DNA from: Pseudonocardia acidicola
GTDB taxonomy: Bacteria; Actinomycetota; Actinomycetes; Mycobacteriales; Pseudonocardiaceae
Assembly (NCBI RefSeq): GCF_012911935.1
Contig: NZ_JAAXLA010000037.1
Location: 1-62,865, forward strand
Direction: 5' to 3'
Length of the DNA: 62,865 nt
Shown here: piece by piece, positions 16,406-24,926 of the stretch
Numbering within the stretch: the first letter of the stretch is position 1
Layout of the letters: every line of letters starts with the position of its first letter
The notes under the pieces: model-generated
Databases searched by the model: none
What the model was told of the DNA's origin: nothing
The model's input: only the letters and a program-made list of their open reading frames with translations
Made by a program: the position numbers and the translations under genes

Positions 16406-17854
16406 TCAGCGCCCGTGGGTGCTGGCGCTGTGGTAGTCGGTGTAGGTGTAGGGGTTGTCGAGGACCGTGGTCTCGGGCACGTCGGGGTTCATGCCCTTCT
16501 CCCACGCTTCCTCGCCGAGGGTCGAGCGCAGGTGCTCGACGGTCTGCTCGACCGTCCGCCGCGCGGCCGCGAGGTCGACGCCGAGCAGGCGATGGTCGTG
16601 CTTGACCACGCGGCCGTTGACGAGCACGGTGTGCACGTCGCCGCGCTGGGCCTGGAAGGCCACGTGCCCGTAGGGGTTGAGCAGCGGGAACATCACCGGC
16701 GAGTGGTCGTTCTTGATCAGTACGAGGTCGGCCTTCTTGCCCACTTCGATGCTGCCGAGGTCGCGGTCGCGGCCCAGGGCGCGGGCTCCGCCGCGGGTCG
16801 CCCAGCCGACGACCTGTTCGGCGCGCAGCGCCGCGTGGGTGACCGTCTCGCCCGTGGCGTGGGCCTCGAGATGCTCGCGGGAGCGGTCGGCGCCCAGCGT
16901 GGTGCGCATGGCTGTGAACAGGTCCCCGCTCCACCAGACCGTGGTGTCCATCGACAGCGACACCGGGATGCCGTGCGACCGCAGCGCCCAGGTGGGCGGG
17001 TAGCCCTGGCCGGCGCTCTGCTCGCTCTCGGTGGAGACCGAGACCGATCCGCCGGTGGCGGCGATGCGGTGGTAGGAGTCCGCGGACAGCGATGCGCTGT
17101 GCACGTAGACGGTCTCGGGGGTCATGAAGCCGTGGTCGTGCATGAGCCGGATGCCGTCGTCGCCGGTGGCGCCCCAGACCCCGGCGTGCGTGGTGACCGC
17201 GACGCCCAGGTCCCGGGCCGCCTCGAAGGCGGGCTTCTCGGGGAAGGCCGGATCGCCGATGACGTCGAAGGCGATCTGGAAGCCGAGCATGTCGTCGCCG
17301 GTGAGGCGCCGACCGACGAAGTCGCGGAACTCCGGCGCGGTGGCCCACTCGGCCGGGGCCTGCTGGATGTTGCCGTAGGCCAGCACGAACCGGCCGGGGA
17401 CCGCCTGCAGCGCGTCGACGGCCGCGTCGGCGTGCTGGGTGGTCTGGAGTCCGTGAGACCAGTCCACGCAGGTCGTGACACCCGCGTCGATCGCCTCGAT
17501 CGCGCCGAGCAGGTTGCCGGCATGGACGTCCTCGGGGCGGAAGGCCTTGCCCCACTCCAGGTAGTACCAGACGAAGTACTGGGTCAGGGTCCAGTCGGCA
17601 CCGTATCCGCGCATCGCGGTCTGCCACATGTGCCGGTGGGTGTCGATCATGCCTGGCATCACGATGCCGTCGCTCGCGTCGATCTCGACGGTGCCGTCGG
17701 GCACGGTCAGGGCCGGGCCGATCGCGGCGATCCGGTCGTCGACGACCAGGACGTCGCCGCGCGGCAGCACCTGCTTGGCGTCGTCCATGGTGAGCACGGT
17801 GCCGCCGCGGAGCACCACAGGACGTCCGGGGCCGAACTCCGTCGGATCGCTCAT
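16406..17854 (-). CDS. Amidohydrolase (TrzA/AtzA/cytosine-deaminase-like)
   Basis: A 482-residue metal-dependent hydrolase. IDTHRHMWQTAMRGYG has the HxH metal pair at the end of strand 1; THAGVWGA, VYVHSASLSADSYHRI and LSMDTTVWWSG give the later ligands and the catalytic Asp. LGSIEVGKKADLVLIKND is the usual C-terminal beta-sandwich return. Such enzymes deaminate or dechlorinate heterocycles; the substrate here is unknown. The divergent IclR gene with paired palindromes between the two suggests IclR control. Confidence 0.85.
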   Translation of the reverse strand: MSDPTEFGPGRPVVLRGGTVLTMDDAKQVLPRGDVLVVDDRIAAIGPALTVPDGTVEIDASDGIVMPGMIDTHRHMWQTAMRGYGADWTLTQYFVWYYLEWGKAFRPEDVHAGNLLGAIEAIDAGVTTCVDWSHGLQTTQHADAAVDALQAVPGRFVLAYGNIQQAPAEWATAPEFRDFVGRRLTGDDMLGFQIAFDVIGDPAFPEKPAFEAARDLGVAVTTHAGVWGATGDDGIRLMHDHGFMTPETVYVHSASLSADSYHRIAATGGSVSVSTESEQSAGQGYPPTWALRSHGIPVSLSMDTTVWWSGDLFTAMRTTLGADRSREHLEAHATGETVTHAALRAEQVVGWATRGGARALGRDRDLGSIEVGKKADLVLIKNDHSPVMFPLLNPYGHVAFQAQRGDVHTVLVNGRVVKHDHRLLGVDLAAARRTVEQTVEHLRSTLGEEAWEKGMNPDVPETTVLDNPYTYTDYHSASTHGR

Positions 17855-17894
17855 CGCTCGCTCCTTCGCGGTGGCGGGACCGGGGGCGGACGTC

Positions 17895-17911
17895 TGTCCG
17901 CAATACGGTCA
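17895..17911. promoter_or_regulatory. Imperfect IclR-type operator near the amidohydrolase start
   Basis: TGTCCGCaatACGGTCA matches the perfect site at 18000-18016 in 14 of its 17 positions, two of the three differences being in the centre. It lies 41 bases before the amidohydrolase ATG. Confidence 0.5.
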
Positions 17912-17999
17912 GCCGGCGGTCCGCGTCACTTTCGCCGACCTGGCGCCCTGCTGTCAATCCGCTACCTGCACCGCGCTCGCTGCAGATTTCGGCCGGTTG

Positions 18000-18016
18000 T
18001 GTCCGCAGAGCGGACA
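18000..18016. promoter_or_regulatory. Perfect IclR-type operator near the IclR start
   Basis: TGTCCGCagaGCGGACA is an exact 17-base palindrome, 48 bases before the IclR gene start. IclR-family regulators commonly bind palindromes of this length. Together with the site at 17895 it would let one regulator control both divergent genes. Confidence 0.6.
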
Positions 18017-18063
18017 GTCGGTGGCTACCCTGCGGGAACGCTGTCGAGGTGAGGAGTCGCGTC

Positions 18064-18870
18064 ATGCCGCGCGAAGGGACCGGACCGGATTTCATCGAGG
18101 CGCTGGCCCGTGGTCTGGAGGTCATAGCCGCGTTCGGGCCCGGCAGGCCGACGATGTCGCTGACCGAGGTCGCCACCGCGACCGGGCTGGCCAGGCCGAC
18201 GGCCCGGCGCATCCTGCTCACCCTCACCGAGCTCGGGTACGTGCGCTCGGGGGAGCGCGGATTCGCGCTGACCCCGCGGGTGCTGGAGCTGGGGATGGCC
18301 TACGTGCGGTCGATGGGCCTGTGGGACGTCGCCCGCCCGCACATGGAACGCCTGGTCGCCCGGACGAACGAGTCGTGCTCGATCGCCCAGCTCGACGGCT
18401 CGGACATCGTCTACGTCGCCCGGGTCGCGGTGCCGAAGATCGTGTCGTTGGCGGTGCAGATCGGCACCCGGTTCCCGGCGCTGCAGACGTCACTGGGCAA
18501 GGTGCAGTTGGCGGCGCTGCCGGCCGACGAACTGGACCGGGTGCTGGCCGAGCCGAGCCGGTCGGGTCTGGTGCCGCGCTGGCAGCCCGGCCGCGCCGAG
18601 CGCGACGCCGAGCTGCGTGAGGTGCGGGCGCGGGGCTGGGCGCTGACCGACGAGCAGCTCACCCGTGGCATCCGGTCGGTCGCCGCGCCGCTGCGCGACG
18701 GGTCGGGCCGGGTGATCGCGGGCATCAACGTCAACACCCACGCCGCGGAGACGTCGGTCGAACGGCTGCTCGAGCACCATCTGCCGCTGCTGCTGCAGAC
18801 CGCGGGGGACATCAGCGCGGACTTCGCGCGCCTGGAGGCGGCGCCACACGTGACGGTGAGCGCCTCGTAG
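18064..18870 (+). CDS. IclR-family transcriptional regulator (PcaR/PobR-like)
   Basis: A 268-residue regulator. The winged helix reads ALARGLEVIAAFGPGRP, then SLTEVATATGLARPTARRIL and the wing GYVRSGERGFALTPRVLELG. The effector domain (about 90-255) has CSIAQLDGSDIVYVARV and GINVNTHAAE. This is the class that regulates protocatechuate and 4-hydroxybenzoate genes. ATG 18064 has GAGGAG 7 bases upstream. It is followed by the CoA-transferase operon on the same strand and faces the amidohydrolase gene on the other. Confidence 0.9.
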   Translation: MPREGTGPDFIEALARGLEVIAAFGPGRPTMSLTEVATATGLARPTARRILLTLTELGYVRSGERGFALTPRVLELGMAYVRSMGLWDVARPHMERLVARTNESCSIAQLDGSDIVYVARVAVPKIVSLAVQIGTRFPALQTSLGKVQLAALPADELDRVLAEPSRSGLVPRWQPGRAERDAELREVRARGWALTDEQLTRGIRSVAAPLRDGSGRVIAGINVNTHAAETSVERLLEHHLPLLLQTAGDISADFARLEAAPHVTVSAS

Positions 18871-18929
18871 TCACGCCGCGGTCGGCCGCCGGTCTTGACG
18901 GGCCGTCGTCCGGCGCGAACAATCCGCCC

Positions 18930-18949
18930 CAGCGGACAGGCGTCCGCTG
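18930..18949. promoter_or_regulatory. Inverted repeat CAGCGGAC-aggc-GTCCGCTG before the CoA-transferase gene
   Basis: Two exact 8-base arms with a 4-base spacer, 21 bases before the ATG at 18971. The arms contain GCGGAC as in the IclR-type palindromes at 17895 and 18000, which suggests the same regulator. Confidence 0.5.
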
Positions 18950-18970
18950 GACGGACGAGGAGGCCTTCGG

Positions 18971-20161
18971 ATGGCAGACGTCGCAGCCCGGGACGAGCGC
19001 GGGCCGGGCGGGCCGCTGTCGGGGCTGCTGGTCGCCGACTTCTCCCGCGTGCTGGCCGGCCCGTACGCGACGATGCTGATGGCGGACCTGGGCGCCGAGG
19101 TGATCAAGGTCGAGGGTCCGCAGGGCGACGAGACGCGCACCTGGATGCCGCCGGTCCGGGACCAGGTGTCCACCTACTACCTGGGTGTCAACCGCGGCAA
19201 GCGGTCGATCGCGCTGGACCTGCGCGACCCCGCGGACGCCGAGGTGGCCCGGGAACTCGCTCGCCGGGCCGACGTGCTGATCGAGAACTTCAAGCCGGGC
19301 GGACTGGCCAAGTACGGGCTGGACTACGACAGCGTGCGCGCCCGCAACCGGCGCATCGTCTACGCCTCGATCAGCGGGTTCGGGTCCGGGGCGGGCGCGC
19401 ACGTGCCGGGTTACGACCTGATGGTGCAGGCGATCTCCGGGCTGATGAGCCTGACCGGGGACCCGGACGGGCCGCCGTACCGGGCCGGCATCTCGGTGTT
19501 CGACGTGATGGCCGGCAACCACGCCGTCATCGGCATCCTTGCCGCCCTGCGGCACCGCGACGCGACAGGGCAGGGCCAGCACGTCGAGGTCAACCTGCTG
19601 TCCTCGGCGCTGACCGGACTGGTCAACCACAGCTCGGCCTACGCCGCCGGCGGCGTGGTGCCCTACCGGATGGGCAACGCGCACCCGAGCGTGTTCCCCT
19701 ACGAGCCGCTGCCCACCGCGGACCGCGACCTGATCATCGCCGCGGCCAACGACGGGCAGTTCCGCAAGCTGTGCGGGGTGCTGGGGATCCCCGAGATCGC
19801 CGAGGACCCGCGCTTCGCGCGCAACAAGGACCGGACCGCCAACCGGGAGGAGCTGCGCCCGATCCTGGTCGAGCGGCTCGCCACCCGCGGGGCCACCGAG
19901 TGGTTCGACGCGCTCGTCGCGGTCGGAGTGCCCTGCGGGCCGATCAACACCATCGACGGCGGCTTCGCGATGGCCGAGCGGTTCGGGCTCGACCCGATCG
20001 TGCAGGTCGGCCAGGGCGACCGCGCCATCCCGACCACCCGGCACCCGATCCGGTTCTCGGAGACCCCTGCGCACTACGAGCTGCCACCGCCCGACCTTGA
20101 CGAGCACGGCGTGGAACTGCGCAAACGGCTCACCACCCCGCAGGAGGACGACCGTGGCTGA
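18971..20161 (+). CDS. CaiB/BaiF family III CoA-transferase
   Basis: A 396-residue family III CoA-transferase. LLVADFSRVLAGPYATMLMA, LGAEVIKVEGPQGDETR and NRGKRSIALDLRDP are the conserved N-terminal strands. The catalytic Asp is the one in VPGYDLMVQAISGLMSLTG. The C-terminal GVPCGPINTID is also standard. It moves CoA from a donor such as succinyl-CoA to a carboxylic acid. It is the first gene of an operon with a citrate-synthase-fold lyase and a gallate-type dioxygenase, so the acid is probably a ring-cleavage product or the aromatic acid itself. Confidence 0.9.
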   Translation: MADVAARDERGPGGPLSGLLVADFSRVLAGPYATMLMADLGAEVIKVEGPQGDETRTWMPPVRDQVSTYYLGVNRGKRSIALDLRDPADAEVARELARRADVLIENFKPGGLAKYGLDYDSVRARNRRIVYASISGFGSGAGAHVPGYDLMVQAISGLMSLTGDPDGPPYRAGISVFDVMAGNHAVIGILAALRHRDATGQGQHVEVNLLSSALTGLVNHSSAYAAGGVVPYRMGNAHPSVFPYEPLPTADRDLIIAAANDGQFRKLCGVLGIPEIAEDPRFARNKDRTANREELRPILVERLATRGATEWFDALVAVGVPCGPINTIDGGFAMAERFGLDPIVQVGQGDRAIPTTRHPIRFSETPAHYELPPPDLDEHGVELRKRLTTPQEDDRG

Positions 20162-20996
20162 ACAGATCGAGCGGCCGCAGTACCCCACCGCGCTGGGCGC
20201 CTCGGACCCGAAGTCGATCACTCTGCTCGGCCAGGACCTGGCCGAGGACGTGATGGGCAAGGTCGGGTTCGGCGAGCTCGCGTACTGGCTGGCCACCCAG
20301 CGCCGGCCCACCCCCGGCCAGACCCGGGTGTTCGAAGCGGTGCTCGCCGCGCTGGCCGACCACGGCTTCACACCGACCGCGATCGTCACCCGGCTGACCT
20401 ACCTGTCCGCGCCGGACTCGATCCAGGGCGCGCTGGCGGCCGGGCTGCTCGGCGGGGGGTCGCGCTTCCTCGGGGTCACAGAGGACACCGGCGCATTCCT
20501 GCACGACGTGGTGTCCTCCGTGGACGGTCCGCTGCCCGCCGACGAGGCGGGCTGGGACGCACTCGCGCTCGAGACGCTCACCGCCCAGCGGGCGGCCCGC
20601 AGGTTCGTCCCGGGCCTGGGCCATCACGTGCACAAGCAGGGCGACCCGCGCACCCCGCGGCTGATGCAGATCGCGCGCGAGGAGGAACTGTTCGGGCCGC
20701 ACCTGTCGCTGTTCGCAGCGATCGGCCGGGTGCACCCGCAGGTGCTGGGCAAGACGCTGCCGCTCAACGGCGCCGGGGTGTGCGGGGCCGCGCTGACCGA
20801 CCTCGACCTGCCGATCGAGCTGCTCCGCGGGTTCGCCCTGCTCGCCCGCACCGCCGGGCTGATCGGCCAGCTCGCCGAGGAACTACGCCACCCGGTGGGT
20901 AACGAGATCTTCCTGTCGGTCGATCTGAACAACCGGTCGGTGCCACCTGATCCCTACACCCCGGAGCCGGAGACCGACGGAGGTCGTCATGGCTGA
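20154..20996 (+). CDS. Citryl-CoA lyase-like protein (short citrate-synthase fold)
   Basis: A 280-residue protein of the short citrate-synthase type annotated elsewhere as citryl-CoA lyase. Citrate-synthase-like parts include PGLGHHVHKQGDPRTPRL (the conserved His and substrate loop), LPLNGAGVCGAAL and the final NEIFLSVDLNNRSVPPDPY. The chemistry would be a retro-Claisen split of a citryl-CoA-like thioester into acetyl-CoA plus an oxo acid, or the reverse. It overlaps the CoA-transferase gene (8 bases) and the dioxygenase gene (8 bases). The pairing implies that a tricarboxylic product is first turned into a CoA ester. Confidence 0.75.
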   Translation: MAEQIERPQYPTALGASDPKSITLLGQDLAEDVMGKVGFGELAYWLATQRRPTPGQTRVFEAVLAALADHGFTPTAIVTRLTYLSAPDSIQGALAAGLLGGGSRFLGVTEDTGAFLHDVVSSVDGPLPADEAGWDALALETLTAQRAARRFVPGLGHHVHKQGDPRTPRLMQIAREEELFGPHLSLFAAIGRVHPQVLGKTLPLNGAGVCGAALTDLDLPIELLRGFALLARTAGLIGQLAEELRHPVGNEIFLSVDLNNRSVPPDPYTPEPETDGGRHG

Positions 20997-21852
20997 ACTG
21001 GTCGCGGTGATCGCGTCCACCCACCATCCCTTCTACCACCGGGCCAGCACGTCGACCGGTGCGGACCGCCCGCCGTTCGCCGACGAGTGGGTGCGCAAGG
21101 TCGAGGCGTTCCGGGAGACGCTGACGAGGGCCCGTCCCGACGTGCTGGTGATGGTCGGCTCCGACCACTTCCACCAGCTGTGGCTGGACAACATGCCGCA
21201 GTTCCTGGTGGGCAAGGCCCCGTTCTACGACGCGAACTTCTACAACGAGGAGCGCGAGTTCGGGCTGCCGAAGATGCTGCTCAAGGGCCAGGAGGACCTG
21301 TCGGAGTACGTGCTGCGGGAGGGCCTGGACGCCGGGTTCGACCTGGCGTTCTCCAACGAGCTGCGGATCGACCACTCGATCACCTGCCCGATCATCACGC
21401 TGCGGCCCGAGGCCGACCTGCCGATCGTGCCGGTCTACACCAACATCTTCGCCCCGCCGCTGCCGCAGCCGAAGCGGTTCGTCCAGCTGGGCCGCACGAT
21501 CCGGCAGCTGATCGAGTCCTGGCCGTCGGACAAGCGGGTGGCAGTGATCGGCACCGGGCACCTGTCACTGGAGCTGGGCGGCCCGCGGCAGTTCGGGCCG
21601 CACGGCCCGGACCCGCAGTTCGATCAGAAGGCCGTCGAGTGGATCTCGTCCGGGGACATCGAGGGCTGCCTCGCCGAGGTGACCCTGGACAGCCTGCACG
21701 CCCCGGGCAACGCCACCCACGGCTTCATGGACTTCATGCTGATGATGGGCGTCGCCGGTGAGGGCCGGAAGGCCGACTACGTCGACACCTACGACCTGTT
21801 CCACACCATGGAGGCCTACTTCACCTGGTACCCGGACGGCGGTGTGCGATGA
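20989..21852 (+). CDS. LigB-type class III extradiol dioxygenase, catalytic subunit (gallate dioxygenase-like)
   Basis: A 287-residue LigB-family protein. IASTHHPFYHRAST near the start, MVGSDHFHQLWLDNMPQF, the DHSITCPII segment and IGTGHLSLELGGPRQFG with the catalytic His are all present. Length and pattern differ clearly from ligB at 10145. The next gene encodes the matching small subunit in the order beta-alpha, the order in which the two domains are fused in gallate dioxygenase DesB/GalA. GGAGGT lies 4 bases before the ATG. Confidence 0.87.
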   Translation: MAELVAVIASTHHPFYHRASTSTGADRPPFADEWVRKVEAFRETLTRARPDVLVMVGSDHFHQLWLDNMPQFLVGKAPFYDANFYNEEREFGLPKMLLKGQEDLSEYVLREGLDAGFDLAFSNELRIDHSITCPIITLRPEADLPIVPVYTNIFAPPLPQPKRFVQLGRTIRQLIESWPSDKRVAVIGTGHLSLELGGPRQFGPHGPDPQFDQKAVEWISSGDIEGCLAEVTLDSLHAPGNATHGFMDFMLMMGVAGEGRKADYVDTYDLFHTMEAYFTWYPDGGVR

Positions 21853-22211
21853 GCAGGTACCTGCTGAACAAGTTCCTGTTCACCGTCGACCGCGACCCGC
21901 AGCTGGTCGAGCGCTACCGCGAGGACCCCGTGGGCACCGTCGCGTGGTGGGAGGCCGAGCAGGCCAACCGCATCCTCAACTGCCACGACGGTGAGGCCAG
22001 CACCTGGCTGTGCCTCGACGACACCGAGCGCGCCGCGCTCGCCGGGCACGACTACCCGAAGCTGTTCGCGCTCGGCGCGCACCCGTTCCTGACGCTGACC
22101 CTGTTCATCGCGATGTTCGAACGCGACTACGCCGAGCCGCTCGGGTTCCAGAAGGAGTACGCGCAGCGGCTCGCGCACTTCTCGCTGCCCTACCCCGACA
22201 TCGCCACCTGA
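21849..22211 (+). CDS. LigA-like small subunit of the gallate-type dioxygenase
   Basis: A 120-residue protein that resembles the C-terminal domain of gallate dioxygenase: YLLNKFLFTVDRDPQLVERY, then LDDTERAALAGHDYPKLFALG and HPFLTLTLFIAMFERDYAEP. It overlaps the catalytic subunit gene by ATGA and so is made in step with it. The pair therefore looks like a split form of the one-chain gallate dioxygenase. Confidence 0.85.
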   Translation: MSRYLLNKFLFTVDRDPQLVERYREDPVGTVAWWEAEQANRILNCHDGEASTWLCLDDTERAALAGHDYPKLFALGAHPFLTLTLFIAMFERDYAEPLGFQKEYAQRLAHFSLPYPDIAT

Positions 22212-22213
22212 CC

Positions 22214-23167
22214 ATGCGCGCCGCCGTGATCGAGACGCCCGGCCGGCCGCCCACGGTGGTCGACCGGGAACCGCCGCAGGCCACAGCGGAGCAGGTGCTG
22301 GTCGAGGTGGCCGCCGCGCCGATCACTCCGCTGGACCTGCTGTGCGCGACCGGGACGTCCTACTTCGGCGTCCCGCAGACGCCGTACGTGCCCGGCGTGC
22401 AGGGAGTCGGCACGGTGGCCGGCCGGCCGGTCTGGTTCCCCACCGCGGCCGGGATGGCGCCGGGCGACGGCAGCATGGCCGGCCTCGCCGCGGTCCCGCG
22501 GGCCGATCTCGTCGCGCTGCCCGACGGCGTCGCCCCGGTGCTCGTCGCGGCGCTCGGGCTCTCGGCGGTCGCGGCGCACATGGCCCTGACCTGGCGCGGT
22601 GAGCTGACCGCGGGGGAGCAGGTGCTCGTGCTGGGTGCGGGCGGGGTGGTCGGGCAGGCTGCGGTCCAGCTCGCGCGCAGCGCCGGTGCCCGCCGGGTGA
22701 TCGCCGGTGCCCGCTCGGTCGCCGCGCAGGACCGGGCGGAGCAGGCAGGCGCCGACGCCGTGGTCGCCCTCGACACCGACGACGTCGCAGAGCTGGCCGC
22801 GCGGTTCGAGGCGGCCTGCGACGGGCCGGTGGACCTCGTGATCGACCCACTGTTCGGCGTGCCGGCCGCCGCCGCGGCCCGCACCCTGCGTCCCGGCGGG
22901 CGGCTGGTCAACCTGGGCGGCTCCGCCGCGGAGACCAGCCCGATCGACTCCTCCACGTTGCGCAGCCGGTCGCTGCGGGTGCTCGGGTACACCAACAACG
23001 AGCTCACCCGCGAGCAGCGCGGTGCCGCCGTGGCCGCGGTCGCCGAGCAGGCCGCCCGCGGCGCGCTGACCGCGGCCCACGAGATCGTGCCGATCGACGA
23101 CGTCGCCGCGGCCTGGGAACGCCAGGCGGCCGGCACGGCGGCCGGCCGGATCGTGCTGACCCCCTGA
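22214..23167 (+). CDS. Zinc-independent MDR (quinone oxidoreductase-like) reductase
   Basis: A 317-residue medium-chain reductase. The N-terminal GroES-like part has APITPLDLLCATGTSYFG and the Rossmann part VLVLGAGGVVGQAAVQLARS. The structural zinc cysteines of alcohol dehydrogenases are absent. TPPIDDV-like return and AAGRIVLTP close the protein. It starts 2 bases after the LigA-like stop. A role in reducing an unsaturated ring-cleavage product is possible; no direct evidence. Confidence 0.82.
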   Translation: MRAAVIETPGRPPTVVDREPPQATAEQVLVEVAAAPITPLDLLCATGTSYFGVPQTPYVPGVQGVGTVAGRPVWFPTAAGMAPGDGSMAGLAAVPRADLVALPDGVAPVLVAALGLSAVAAHMALTWRGELTAGEQVLVLGAGGVVGQAAVQLARSAGARRVIAGARSVAAQDRAEQAGADAVVALDTDDVAELAARFEAACDGPVDLVIDPLFGVPAAAAARTLRPGGRLVNLGGSAAETSPIDSSTLRSRSLRVLGYTNNELTREQRGAAVAAVAEQAARGALTAAHEIVPIDDVAAAWERQAAGTAAGRIVLTP

Positions 23168-23190
23168 CCGCCGTTTCCCGAGGAGGACCC

Positions 23191-24231
23191 GTGCCATCGT
23201 CGCCACTGCTGCCGACGTCGCTGGTCGGCAGCTATGTCCAGCCCGACTGGCTGATCGACCGCGGCAAGCTCGCCGGCCGGTTCCCGCCCCGGGTGCGCGC
23301 CACAGAGCTGTGGCGCATCGACCCCGAGTACCTGGCCCAGGCACAGGATGACGCCACCCTGCTCGCGATCCGCGCTCAGGTCGACGCCGGGCTCGACATC
23401 ATCACCGACGGGGAGATCCGCCGGGAGAGCTACTCCAACCATTTCGCCACCGCGCTCGAGGGCGTCGACGTCGACAACCCCGGCACCGCGCTGGACCGCA
23501 GCGGCCATCCCAACCCGGTCCCGCGGATCATCGGCCCGATCCGGCGCCCGCGCCCGGTCGAGGTCGAGGATCTGCGGTTCCTGCGCGCGCACACCGACCG
23601 CACGATAAAGATGACCGTGCCGGGGCCCTTCACGATGTCTCAGCAGGCGCAGAACGACTACTACCCCGACGCCGAGGCCGCGGCGATGGCTTACGCGGCG
23701 GCGGTCAACGCCGAGATCCGCGACCTGTTCGCCGCCGGCGCGGACATCGTGCAGATCGACGAGCCCTACATGCAGGCCCGCCCCGACGCCGCCCGCGGCT
23801 ACGGCCTGGCCGCGCTCAACGCCGCGCTGGACGGTGTCACCGGGACCACCGCGGTGCACATCTGCTTCGGCTACGCCGCGATCATCCATGACCGGCCCGA
23901 GGGCTACTCGTTCCTGCCCGAGCTGGCCGGCTGCCCGGTCGACCAGATCTCCATCGAGACCGCCCAGTCCGGGCTCGACCTCGGCGTGCTGTCCGACCTC
24001 ACCGACAAGACGATCATCCTCGGGGTCGTCGATCTGTCCACTCCGGACGTGGAGTCGCCCGAACTGGTCGCCGAGCGCACCCGCCGCGCGTTCGACCGGA
24101 TCCCACCCGAGCAGATCGCGATCGCCACCGACTGCGGCATGAAGTACCTGCCCCGCTCCAGCGCCGAGGGCAAGATGCGAGCCATGGCGGACGCAGCGCG
24201 CCTGCTGCGCGCGGAGCTGTCCGCGGCCTGA
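23191..24231 (+). CDS. MetE C-terminal-domain-like methyltransferase
   Basis: A 346-residue protein of the cobalamin-independent methionine synthase C-terminal fold, about half the length of MetE. TSLVGSYVQPDW starts the barrel; the zinc site reads VHICFGYAA (His and Cys), ISIETAQSG (Glu) and ATDCGMKYLPR (Cys). VQIDEPYMQARPD is the conserved substrate strand. Stand-alone forms transfer methyl groups between thiols and pterins or act on small substrates. Last gene of the gallate-type operon, so it may take the methyl group from a methoxylated aromatic or recycle it. Strong AGGAGG before GTG. Confidence 0.8.
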   Translation: MPSSPLLPTSLVGSYVQPDWLIDRGKLAGRFPPRVRATELWRIDPEYLAQAQDDATLLAIRAQVDAGLDIITDGEIRRESYSNHFATALEGVDVDNPGTALDRSGHPNPVPRIIGPIRRPRPVEVEDLRFLRAHTDRTIKMTVPGPFTMSQQAQNDYYPDAEAAAMAYAAAVNAEIRDLFAAGADIVQIDEPYMQARPDAARGYGLAALNAALDGVTGTTAVHICFGYAAIIHDRPEGYSFLPELAGCPVDQISIETAQSGLDLGVLSDLTDKTIILGVVDLSTPDVESPELVAERTRRAFDRIPPEQIAIATDCGMKYLPRSSAEGKMRAMADAARLLRAELSAA

Positions 24232-24268
24232 GGCCCGGCGGGCTCTCCCTGGGGTACAGCCGACACAA

Positions 24269-24281
24269 ATCAGGCGCTGAT
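24269..24281. promoter_or_regulatory. Palindrome ATCAG-gcg-CTGAT
   Basis: A perfect 13-base palindrome in the 195-base gap before the unknown gene at 24427. TAGGCT at 24294-24299 could be a -10 box but no -35 was found. Candidate operator only. Confidence 0.3.
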
Positions 24282-24426
24282 ACAGCCGCCGGTTAGGCTG
24301 ATGTGCCCCGCGCAGACGTTGCAGGCGACGAAGCGCGGAGTACGCCCGGCCCGAGCACGTCACCGAAGGGGACCTCGACCGGCGGGGCGGTTCGACTCGT
24401 TTCCTACCGAAGGGGGCCGGTTCACG

Positions 24427-24915
24427 GTGGCGCAGGACGTCACGCATCTGCCGTCGATTCAAGGCGAGCAGCAGCAGGAGGCCGGGTGGGTCCGGGCGTC
24501 GGACGAGGACGTGGACCAGTACGTCGACCGGGTGTCTGACGAGGTCCTGGCCTGCCGGGAGCGGGGCCGGCACCTGTTCCCGACGATCCGGCAGGCCGGT
24601 ATCAACTTCTCCGGTGTCGACGACGACGGGCTGTTCGTGCGCCGGCTCACCTGCACCTGCTGCGCGCTGGCGGTGAAGGTGGAGAAGTGGGAAGGCGTCC
24701 GACGAGGTCGGCGGGTGCGGTTCCAGCGGGTCGCGTCGCATCTTGAGTACCGGATCGGTGTTGACGGTCAGAGCTATCTCGCGCCGTCGGGCCGGGGTCA
24801 CATGACTCCGCGGCAGATCGCCGACTCGGTGGCGTCGAAGGCCTTGCAGGGTCAGAGTTTGGCGGCGCTGCGGAAGGCGGCTCAGCGCGCCGGGGCCACG
24901 GCCGGGGACAAGTAG
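24427..24915 (+). CDS. Unknown protein with a CTCC motif
   Basis: About 162 residues from GTG 24427, which has a run of AAGGGGG about 9 bases upstream; a longer form from 24301 is less likely because its extra part is Arg-rich and unlike the rest. I do not recognise the family. Visible are an acidic N terminus, GINFSGVDDDGLFVRRLTC followed by TCCALAVKVE (three Cys in five residues), and a basic C terminus. It sits 11 bases before an Lsr2-like gene and is probably cotranscribed with it. Confidence 0.6.
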   Translation: MAQDVTHLPSIQGEQQQEAGWVRASDEDVDQYVDRVSDEVLACRERGRHLFPTIRQAGINFSGVDDDGLFVRRLTCTCCALAVKVEKWEGVRRGRRVRFQRVASHLEYRIGVDGQSYLAPSGRGHMTPRQIADSVASKALQGQSLAALRKAAQRAGATAGDK

Positions 24916-24926
24916 GAGGGCCACCT

